A stretch of DNA of 27,875 nucleotides, taken from NCBI GenBank assembly GCA_001579985.1, contig LRSR01008050.1, forward strand, positions 1 to 27,875, read 5' to 3'. Position 1 is the first letter of the stretch. The number at the start of each line of letters is the position of its first letter. Position numbers and translations under genes: made by a program. Below, one piece after another: positions 19,501 through 27,875 of this stretch. The notes beneath the pieces were generated by a model. The model had not been told where the DNA came from. It did not search any database and saw only the letters and a list, made by a program, of their open reading frames with translations. Source of the stretch: Hypsibius dujardini. Lineage: Eukaryota; Tardigrada; Eutardigrada; Parachela; Hypsibiidae.

Positions 19501-22500
19501 AGAGGCAAAAAATAGACAGCCAAACATACAGAAGAGCAGACAGACAGGGTTGACAGTCAGACAGACCCAAAGTGGGAACATGTAGTTACAGTCAGTCAAG
19601 GAGACGAAGCAGGTTCGAAACCGGCCGAACAGATAGACACTAGGCCAGATTGAACTCCAGGCATATAGACACCTCAGGCAGACTTAGCGAGCGGTACAAA
19701 CGATCTCAGACAACATGGTCGCAGATATTCAGACAATGAGGCAACCGCACCAGGAAAGAGCCATGCGTTAAGACAGCCGTAAGACCGCAGACATGAACAC
19801 GCAGACAAGTAGACATTAGACATATCGCGGGCAGGCAGATAAGACAAACGGGAAATTCAGGCAGACAGACAACATTCGACAGGCAAGCGTGACTGGAAAC
19901 TGTGCTCAATCACTGTTGTCTGTCTGTCTTGTGTCGGTCTTGCAGATTTTGGCTCGGCTGTTTGGGTTGATTACTTCGACTACGCTGCCCGATGTTTTTT
20001 GCCAAAATAAAATAAGAATCTTTAACGGAGGCAGATCAACCGACAAATCCAAGGACAGGCCAAAACGTCACTCCCGAGTCAGACAAACCTTGACAGACTC
20101 CTTCGCGCGGATCGAGTTCTCCTTGTGATCGGACGCCTGCGCACGGCTGCTGTCCTTCTTTCGCAGAATCGCGCTGGCCTTGACCGTGGTGACGCGGCCC
20201 TGTGTGTCCAGCACCTGGAAACTGTCCCGTTCGATGCGCACAATCACGGCCACGGTGTTGTTGGAGAGCTCCACCAGCTCGCCCCACGAGTACTGCCCGA
20301 GGCTGTCGATCCCCGAAGCACGCTCCGAGCTGATCTGCACGTCTTCCGGTAGGACCTGCAGCAAGAAAAATGGTTCAAAAACTCTTCTTTAAATAATACA
20401 AAAATCGATGTTAGAAAAAAATATACTTGGTATTTTATTGGCCGAATTAATTCGGAATATTACACAATACCATTCTCATCTTTAATATCTTTCTTTTATT
20501 AAAATCAGCTTGGCAAGAGATTACTGAGATATAAAACGAAATATACAAAAAACCCTAAAGTAATATTTGAACTTCAACGCTGATGAAATATTTAAATAAA
20601 AATATCACGTTTAAACCTATATCTTCAACAAATAAAACTGTATATAATAACTGTATATAATAAATCAAAACGTTCATTCATTCATTCAAACAGACAGACA
20701 TACAGACATGCATGCATACAGACAGACAGACAGACAATTTCTCTGTAGTTCACGTCAAATGTTTACATGTTCCTACTGTCTGCTTGCCTGTGCCTGCTTG
20801 CCTGTGCCTGCTTGACTGACTGACGGACTATCTGGCGGTCTGACTGAAGCCATGGAGGAGCTCAGCCCGCGCCTAGCACGTGGCACCGAGCGGGTGCTCA
20901 GGCTAGTTTGTAAAAAAACAAAAAGTGGAGTCTAAAGATAATTTCATGTGAATATCGATATCAAGGTTAGTTCCTAGAAACGAAAGGTGGGGGACTAGAG
21001 CTAATCCGAAAAGGGCGGGGGGGGGTTTCATATCAATAGGTAGATGGTGGGGACAAGAGCCATTGGTTTTTCATCCTTAAAATTAATTGTCAAACGATTG
21101 AGAAATCTTTTCTGCTTTTTGTTACTAGTACCTTCATCTCGTGCATCGTCAAATCGGCAAACAGCACCACCAGGTTGTCTTCCACGCGGACCACCAGGCC
21201 GGTCTCGCCGCCGTAGCGTCCTCGTAGCACACGAACATGGTCGCCGGTGCGGAAGAACTTTTTCAGCTCGCGCACGGGGAACTCGATGGGCTCCTTCAGC
21301 TCTTCGTGTTCCGGTTGGATGACGACTTTATTGCCGGCCACACGGATCACCTTGCCCTTAAGGTGAATGAGTTCGCCCTCGCAGACCTCAACAAAATCAC
21401 CATGGCTGAACCGGTTGGCGTCCTGGTTCTCGTCTGTGTTGGCCACGTCGGCGACGACCTACGAGGAATGCATCAAGACGGATCACAATACAGAAACCAG
21501 GCGGACAAGTGACTAGAAAGACAAACAGACGCAGACACGATTAGAGCTTGATTCAGTCCGCCAGACATAGGATCAGATAGATAAATAGCAGGGCAGTCAG
21601 ATAGTCAAGAAGTTAGATAGACAAATCACTAGACAAACATGTGAACAGACAAATCAGTGACTAAAGGCAGGTAGGCCCAATTTGAGACACAGAAGGCGAC
21701 AGGGCAGGCAGAGATAACAGGCTAATCGACGGGAATTAGATAGGCAAGATATTTCTCAAGTTGTCCAAATGCCTCGGCCCAAAACCCAAGACTAACTTTG
21801 TCTGCCTGTCTGCTTCTATTGTGATCTTGCTAAGTTTGGAAGTATCTGATTGTCTACTTCTCCGATCATCTGACTGCCCCAGTCTGGATTTAATTGACTG
21901 TCCGGTTTGCGTTTTGCATGAATGTCTCAACGCTCATCGCTCACTCACTCACCTGTGATAAGTCCATCCCGTCCACAGAGTCGTCAAACTTCTCCAGCTC
22001 CGCCAGCGACGGCTTCACCCCCTCTACCAGAATCGACTTCAACGGGAACGTCTTGATGAGGAAGCCCCGCAGCGTGTAGCGACTTGATCCGTACACGTAC
22101 ATGTCTCCGTCACGACGGTAGTCCGCGCCACACTCCCTGATCTGCTCCGGCTCGAACAGCCGCTGGGGAGGTCGCAGGCCGGTCCGCGGTTTCGGCACCG
22201 TCTTGCCGTCGCCGGCGTTACGCTTGGCGGTGGCGCGTTCCTTGATCAGGTTGTAGTCGATGCGGGGGATGAGGCGGACCGTCGCGGTGTTCTGCGAGTA
22301 GTCCACCCATTCCACCTGGCCCAGATCGTCCTTGTTTATTCCGGTCCGGATGCGGACCCACTGCTTCGCGCGGATGGCTCCCGTTGTCCTCACCACCTAA
22401 TGGGGATTCACATAGTTCTTATGTGTAAGTCAAATAGTCAATTACTTGATCCCGAACTCTTCTGAAATGCCCGGACGGGTCTGCATGCAATGCGACAATC

Positions 22501-25000
22501 GATCAATCAACCAAGCAAAAAAAAACTGAATTATTGGGCGGCAAATAACCAACAGTGACGCTGACGCAGAGACCGGACCCTCGCGTACCTTCAAGACATC
22601 GGTCATTTCCTTGATAGGCACCATCTGCTGATTCATCAGCCCCATCCGCAGGTTGCTGATACCTTCGATGGCCTGAGTGACGTGGGTCTTCTTGAAGGCC
22701 TCCACGTAGACGTGGCCCTTGAGACCATCCACCGCCAGCACAGACTTGATCTGCAGGGGCTCGGCGGAGTTGAGGAGGGCAAGGTATTTCCGCTGCAGCT
22801 GCAGCACGGTGGCCTTTTCCTCGCCTTGCCGGCAGCGGACTAGCCAGAGATTAGGGTCTTTCACGTTGGGCAAGAGCGACTGCTTGGTGATGTCCTCGGA
22901 GGTCTGACTGTCGGAGAGGGCGCGATCGCGAGCCGACGTCTCGGCGTACTTGTTCCTGTATGAAGAACAAACGATGTGTCTGTTGGATCAGACATCGACA
23001 GACAGACAAACAGACAAAGACACAAAGGCAGACGCGTACGCTCAGGCAGTTCCGAATTCAAACAGGCAAGTGCCTACGCAGACACACAGAGACAATAACA
23101 TTGACAAAGTCAAGGCACTATAGGGGCAGGCATGACTTCCAACTTTCAAATAGAAAGTCCAATAAATAAAGACTTGTCTGGATGGGCAGACACATAATTA
23201 GATGGACAAACAAGAGTTCAAATATACTAGCGACTGAACAGTCAACCATCAGCTCAGGCAGATGTCTCTACAGAGACAGACACAAGATATCAGCTAGGCA
23301 GACAGGCTGACAGACAGCGGAGTTAAGGCAAATGATAGATACACGAACAAGAGCTTAGTAGTAGATAAATAGACAGAAGAGAGAGAGATACACACTAAGA
23401 AAAAACACCATGATGAGGTAGACTGACAGGCCAGATCGCCAACCGATGGCGAAGATAGTCATAAAGACTCTCACCGATAGTACTCCTCAATGTCCTTCGC
23501 ATCCTTGTTGTACATATTGTCCAGTCGGCGCTTGCTCTCCAGATCACGTGCCGAAGGACCGTCTTCCCCCGGACCACCGTGATGGTGCCGGTCCTTGGTC
23601 GCGATAATCTCATCGAAGCCCTCCTCCCCCTCCAATTCGTCCTCTTCCTCATCGTCATCGACCTCGGCTTCGTCGAGGATAAAATCGTTGTGGTGGCGGC
23701 TCTTCTTCTTCACCGGCTTCGCGTTTTTCCGCCGCTTCGGCTCCTTCTTGGAAGTCGGCTTCAGTGCGATATCACTGTAATCCTGTGAAAAAATAACAAG
23801 ATCGGCGTTTAGAAAGTTTTGAAATTAAATTGGAATAAATTATTTGGATGAAATGTATTTAGAATTATACATAATTTAATTAAACAAGCAAGGTCGTTGT
23901 TCTCGTCTACCAATCAATCATTCAATCAAGCCATGCTATCAATAGGCATCCAATGAAAATCGAAAAAAAGTCCCCACTTATCACGAGTTTCGAACACTTT
24001 CCCAAGCTAAACAAACTTCGACGTGTAATTGCAATTAAAAATTGAAATTGATGCACAAATCTAAAAAAATTAACATTCCCAAGCAATGTGCATCGCAATC
24101 AAGAAAAGCAATCCATCAATCAACCATTAACGTGTCATACAAATCTCGAGAACAATAAAAGCAAAAGTTACCAGAATCGAGAGTCCACAGCTCGTCCCGT
24201 AATCCCAGTTCAACATTCAATTGAGAATCGAAATCTGATATCAAATGGAAGAAGTAATCGAAAACCAACCATTCGCAGCAAGAACAACAGGCAGACAATT
24301 TTCAGTGAACAAACCGCACAGTAATCAATCAATCAAGTAGTATCACTTGTTACAAACTTCAGAGAAAAATCAAATCAGTACCTCGTCACTACCCCAGCAA
24401 AACAAGGTTGGCGATTCTGCTTTAAAATCCAATTCAGACGTCAAAAAGGGGGAGCTAACAACCATGAACGAATGTTTGCCATGGAAAAAAATGTCACTGA
24501 GGAAAACTAAACAATCAATTAATCAGCAATGCCTTTTCATACAACAATCAATCAATCTAACGATGCCTTTTCATACAAATCTGAAAGAAAAATGGAATTC
24601 CATGCCCCAGCTGCCGAACATGCAGAAACCAGTAGCCGCCCAAAAAAATGGTTCCAATATTCAATCCGTCAACAACTCCTCAGGTGGAAAAATTGTAAGC
24701 AGAAAGAAAAGTAAAGCTAAAAATTGAAACAACACGAACCTCTTCGTTTTCTTCCTTTTCCTCTTCATCCTCCTCCTCATCCTCCTCCTCTTCATCATCG
24801 TCCTCCTCCTCATCGCCGTCCTCGTGGTCCATATCGTCATCCTTGTCGTCGTCCTTTACCGCACCGCCCTCGCCGGGATCCTTCTTGATTTTCTTTCGCG
24901 GTTGCTGCGAAGCGAAAAATCGAAATTGAAAATGCCACATCAAAAGACCTCCTCAATAAGAACTTACAAAATCTCCATCAGATTCCTCGCTGTCAGACAT
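16502..25000 (-). CDS. SUPT5H: Transcription elongation factor SPT5 (DSIF large subunit), 12 exons
   Basis: Nuclear elongation factor that with SPT4 forms DSIF and controls RNA polymerase II pausing and processivity. Exons: 25000-24968, 24904-24740, 23782-23475, 22955-22589, 22396-21953, 21458-21132, 20355-20089, 19264-18857, 18797-18478, 18425-18166, 17561-16984, 16654-16502; the joined frame is 1209 residues. N-terminus [11 protein letters not shown], then a Glu/Asp tract (exon 2) and [16 protein letters not shown]. The NGN domain (about 200-290) starts at [10 protein letters not shown] and ends [15 protein letters not shown] domains follow, roughly one per exon: KOW1 about 292-340, KOW2-3 440-548, KOW4 549-637, KOW5 from 638, KOW6 about 765-810, KOW7 at the C-terminus. 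The CTR (about 845-1090) has SRTPxY-type and YxPxTPG-type repeats, P-TEFb targets in animals. The weakest splice calls are the exon 2 donor (GTTCGT) and the exon 10 donor (GTAAAT). Identity is certain. Confidence 0.96.
17860..18092. repeat. Compound (CTGT)n + TAGCTTGT array, SPT5 intron 10
   Basis: CTGTCTGT tetramers are punctuated about seven times by TCTAGCTTGTC (for example near 17867, 17919, 17942, 17971, 18024, 18042, 18059). This higher-order pattern shows expansion of blocks of 17-50 bp, not only tetramer slippage. Sense orientation reads ACAGACAAGCTAGACAG. Confidence 0.85.
19310..19560. repeat. Degenerate CAGACA-rich sequence, SPT5 intron 7
   Basis: The 824 bp intron 7 (20088-19265) contains a long, decayed ACAGACAGGCAG region. 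The remainder (19561-19890) also shows scattered CAGACA words. No independent gene is supported. Confidence 0.7.
20356..21131. other. SPT5 intron 6
   Basis: An AT-rich half (20390-20690) includes a duplicated TATATAATAA word, then GAATG-type and CAGACA repeats (20677-20736), TGCCTGCT repeats (20777-20812), and a G-run region (about 20984-21025, including nine consecutive G). No coding sequence is recognised. Confidence 0.6.
23783..24739. other. SPT5 intron 2 (longest intron)
   Basis: 957 bp, AT-rich, with CAATCAAT tracts at about 23909-23932, 24108-24125, 24322-24336, 24510-24524 and 24545-24558 (all GATTG in sense). + strand open frames here (24088-24727) are Asn/Gln/Lys-rich low-complexity and look like chance frames. 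A block containing CAATC..CCTTTTCATACAA occurs twice (about 24529-24545 and 24562-24578). Confidence 0.6.
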
Positions 25001-25649
25001 TTTTCAGCTTCTAGACAAATTCCAAGGCTTCCAACAAAAATAGTATCAATGAAAAGCGGTCCGATCAGTTAAAAAATTGCGAGATCCAGGAGAAAAAGGT
25101 CGTTTAAAAATCAGAACATGAAAAGTTTATTTTGCGAGGAAAAATTGGCATTTTCTGATTGGCCAAATGATACGACGATACGCAGAACGGGGCGGGGCGT
25201 AGGATTCTTAAAAATAAGTGGCTAAAACGTTATAGAGCCAAGTTGTCCAGTGGTATCAGAGGGTGGCAAACGGACGCAGTAGGTGAGGCTCCTACGCAAA
25301 GTGCGGAACAAGGCAGTCCCTTACCTAACTAAGCGTTCTGGCCAAGCGTGTAAGATCCAGATACGGCTATACGCTTGCGATGCTGGTGTTCCTATTAACT
25401 TGTTTTGTTCTACCGTCGAGGCTTGTCGGTTCGTTTTTTCAGGTAGTATGTTCAATATGGAAGCCTTTTTGTTCCCCTAAACCAAGATTTCAGAATTTTA
25501 TTTTTGTTTTTCGCCTGTCGGAGTCTGACGTTTTATTCACTTTTTATTAATTTTTTTTCTAGCAATATACGTGAGCCTACATGGGATGGCAGCAAATTGC
25601 ACATTCAAACTGTGAATTTTCTTGCGCACAACCCGGAAGAAGTCGCGAA
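25001..25649. promoter_or_regulatory. Shared divergent promoter region of SPT5 and COLGALT-like gene
   Basis: The two genes start back to back within 650 bp. A consensus inverted CCAAT box (CTGATTGGCC, 25155-25164) and a GC box (GGGGCGGGGC, 25189-25198) lie together, an arrangement common in TATA-less bidirectional promoters. Downstream on the + side, about 25230-25278 may be a non-coding first exon: GCAGTAG is followed by GTGAGG (a donor), and a strong acceptor (TTTTTTTTCTAG) ends at 25562, 87 bp before the COLGALT ATG. No TATA box is convincing. Confidence 0.55.
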
Positions 25650-27835
25650 ATGGAGCAGTTTTACTTGAAATGTTTATTTCCTTTCATATTGTTTTTGATC
25701 GCTTTTCCGCCCCTGACTCCAGCAGCTCAAACAGCAACTCCAACCGTGTTAGTGGCGATCATTGCTCGAAATGCGGAGATTACGTTGCCGTTTGTCCTGG
25801 GCGGGTTGGAGCAGCAGGACTACCCGGCTGACAAGTTGCACATCTGGTGAGTGAGTGAGCCGTTGATTGATTGATGCGGTGTGGTTCCCATTTGTTGGTA
25901 TGTTGATTGATTGATTGATCGAATGATTGATTGATTGATCGTTGCTCTAGTCTTGCAGTTTATGCGGCTGCGATTTTGATAGATTGATTGATTGATGCGT
26001 GGTTTTGAAATCTTTCATCTTTTTAATTAACGTTAAATTCCGTTAATACTCTTTTCATCGTTTGTTTTCTTTTGTGATAGTTTATTTTTATTGTCACGCG
26101 TGAAATTAGTATTATAAGAATAAACGAGTTATGCTTCGATGTTATTTTATTGTGAATAAAATGTGGAAACGTCTAAAATTACTTTTGGTTGTGAATTTGT
26201 TTGAAGGATCCGAACGGACTGCAACGCCGATAACACGACGTCCCTCCTGCTAAAATGGACTTCCATGGTGCGGAAGACGTATGCGAAGGTGGACTTTTAC
26301 GAGAGTGAATGTTGGCGACCAAACGAGAAGAATCTCTTTCACGCCGACGATGAGCGCCGCCAGCATGTGCAATCCCGGCGAGATGATGCGTTGGATTACG
26401 GTCGAACTGCCGGTTTAGATTTCGTTTTGGTAAGCGGAATTTCCATTTGCGCCAGTGGATTTATTAATTAATTTTATGCTTGATTTTTTGCTGATTCAAC
26501 AGTTTCTCGATTCGAACGCCTTCTTGGTGGAGCCTTCGACCATCACAGATTTGGTCGCATCCAAACGGTAAAGCGATGCCGCCGCCTTTTTGGGTTATTT
26601 ATCCATTTGCTTGAGGGGGTGTTTTTTTCAGGCTAATTATCGCGCCGTTTTTGCCGTCCCTGAACAAATACGGAAACTTCTGGTGCAACGTCACCGAACA
26701 GGTATTCAGTTGATTGTTTGATTTATTGATTAAACCGCTATATTGATTGATTGTTTGATTTATTGATTGAATGATTGATTATTGGATTGATTTATTGATT
26801 GTTTGATTTATTGATTGAACCGCTCTATTGATTGATTGTTTGATTGGTTGTTTGATTGAACCGATATAGGGGCTCATTTGAATATTCGTTTCGCCTGTGC
26901 GTTACTTGTTTAATTGATAAATTTAGAGGTTATTTGAAATAACAAATTTTTACAGTTAATCGAAAAAAAATAATTAAAAAATAGGTCCTAAAAAAGAATA
27001 AACCCGAAGTTGTGGAATTTAAGTTATGATTTAATTACAGTATATAAAAATGATTTTGAAATGAATGTAGATTATTTTCGATTTGTGAAATAAAAATATT
27101 GTTTTTATTATAACACTCACATTTATCTAATTGCGTGCTGTAAAATAGAACCGGTATATTTGGAGTCAAGACTGCTCTCATGTTTTCGAGTTCGAATCGA
27201 TTGGATTGTTCGACGTCGCCTTGGTTCATTCCGCCGTCCTCATCGACATTAAGTTCCCCGAGACCGCGAGAATCCGATTCGCCTCGGACTTGACCGTGCC
27301 GTCGCGGCGTCATCAGAAATTACTGTTGGAAACCAGCCGAGCTGGTCTGAAAATGACTCTCACCAATGTGAAGCAATACGGCTACTGCCTGCCGAGTCTG
27401 CCGGCCGGAAGTGTCTTCCAAAATCAGGCCGACGCCGTCAGGAATCTCCAGCTGGAAATTCTAGGTATTTTTGTCCTCAGTAATTTGCTGATTTGATCAG
27501 GAAAACACAGATTCCAAGCGAAATCTGATTTGTTTTGCAGTTCGGCATTGTATTTAGAACCATAAGATCTTGTCAAGTTTGCCAGTCAATTTCTATTTAT
27601 ATGTAAAAATTATCCACGTAACTACTCCAGTAACACGAGTACTTTTTGCAGTCGGTGGCGGTGAGCTTCCAAGATCGCGACATATTCCCCTGGAGCACGA
27701 AGACCTGGATACGCTGGATTTCGACCACATTTATTTGATCAATTTGGACAGGCGACCGGAAAGGAGAGCGAGACTCGAGAAGAGTTTTAGTGTGCTGGGC
27801 TTGGAGGTGGAGCGTATTCAGGCTGTCGACGGCCG
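25650..27835 (+). CDS. Procollagen galactosyltransferase family (COLGALT/GLT25D) protein, 5' part, 6 exons
   Basis: ER-lumen enzyme family that adds galactose to collagen hydroxylysine. Exons in the window: 25650-25846, 26207-26429, 26503-26567, 26632-26701, 27149-27464, 27652-27835; the frame continues past the window (donor GTGAGT at 27836), giving the first 351 residues. There is a signal peptide (FILFLIAFPPLTPAAQ). The N-terminal GT fold shows VLVAIIARNAEITLPFVLGGLEQQDYP, DCNADNTTSLL, FGNFWC-like YGNFWCNVTEQ, and DVALVHSAVLIDI. The second, GT25-type domain begins HIYLINLDRRPERRARLE with IQAVDGR. At the first DxD of the family (F-V-D-A-D-N) this protein has F-L-D143-S-N145, and the later W-S-F-D-D-I-I region is not conserved. 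It could therefore be an inactive CERCAM-like member. The start Met is the one giving a clean signal peptide. Confidence 0.9.
25858..25995. repeat. (GATT)n tracts, intron 1 of the COLGALT-like gene
   Basis: Three GATTGATTGAT clusters (about 25862-25874, 25902-25940, 25981-25995) near the donor end of the intron. Sense orientation is GATT. Confidence 0.85.
26706..26866. repeat. (TTGATTGATT)n array, intron 4 of the COLGALT-like gene
   Basis: A longer repeated block, TTGATTGTTTGATTTATTGATT plus AACCGCT, recurs about three times inside the GATT array. The rest of the intron (26870-27148) is AT-rich with no feature. Confidence 0.85.
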
Positions 27836-27875
27836 GTGAGTAAGCGATAAACCGGTCCGGCAAATGGATATGAAT

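Noticed and set aside
24088-24727. + strand Asn/Gln/Lys-rich frames in SPT5 intron 2
   Set aside because: Low-complexity, no domain, no splice or promoter support, and located in an intron with GATT repeats.
25240-25330. tRNA or SINE head suggested by the A-box-like GTCCAGTGGTATCAG
   Set aside because: No anticodon arm or nearby B box can be formed; kept only as a low-interest finding about a structured segment.
1-27875. CRISPR array or bacterial-type mobile element
   Set aside because: Tetramer and hexamer arrays have no unique spacers, and the region is clearly eukaryotic with spliced genes; no transposase or reverse transcriptase frame was seen.

Overview
This is a eukaryotic, animal (metazoan) nuclear segment. 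Genes are split by short GT-AG introns, the products are animal proteins (nicotinic acetylcholine receptor-like channels, RFT1, an LDLa-domain secreted protein, metazoan-type SPT5 with a Thr-Pro-rich CTR, a collagen galactosyltransferase), and one tRNA-Phe(GAA) is present. About seven protein genes in 28 kb, introns mostly of 50-950 bp, and CTGT/CAGACA microsatellites in many introns point to an invertebrate with a compact genome. I cannot assign a phylum from the sequence alone.

Layout. (1) 1-8.0 kb: a cluster of three nicotinic-receptor-like loci. The last exon of a + strand gene (210-380) faces, tail to tail, a complete-looking seven-exon gene on the - strand (3525-573). A second - strand locus (about 8034-6815) has only the cytoplasmic MA helix and TM4, with no visible ligand-binding domain or TM1-3. 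Between the two - strand loci lie about 3.3 kb of non-coding DNA with minisatellites, microsatellites and an inverted-repeat structure. (2) 9.0-12.15 kb: RFT1, six exons on the - strand, with a tandem duplication around its exon 1/intron 1. (3) 12.45 kb: tRNA-Phe, then an AT-rich stretch. (4) 13.2-15.3 kb: a five-exon + strand gene for a secreted Cys-rich protein with an LDLa module. (5) 16.5-25.0 kb: SPT5, twelve exons on the - strand, 1209 codons, with a continuous reading frame through all junctions. (6) 25.0-25.65 kb: a shared promoter region. (7) 25.65 kb to the end: a collagen beta-galactosyltransferase (GLT25D/COLGALT family) on the + strand, cut by the window edge after six exons.

Functionally this is mostly unrelated housekeeping genes (transcription elongation, ER glycosylation) next to a fast-evolving receptor cluster. 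The most interesting signals are the atypical nicotinic-like cluster (lost ligand-box and pore residues, a truncated paralogue, and same-orientation microsatellites in the homologous last introns), the strand-polarised GATT tracts that follow the sense strand of introns in both orientations, and the loss of acidic motif residues in the N-terminal half of the galactosyltransferase. Splice sites were assigned by eye from GT-AG signals, frame continuity and family alignment from memory; no database search or transcript evidence was available.
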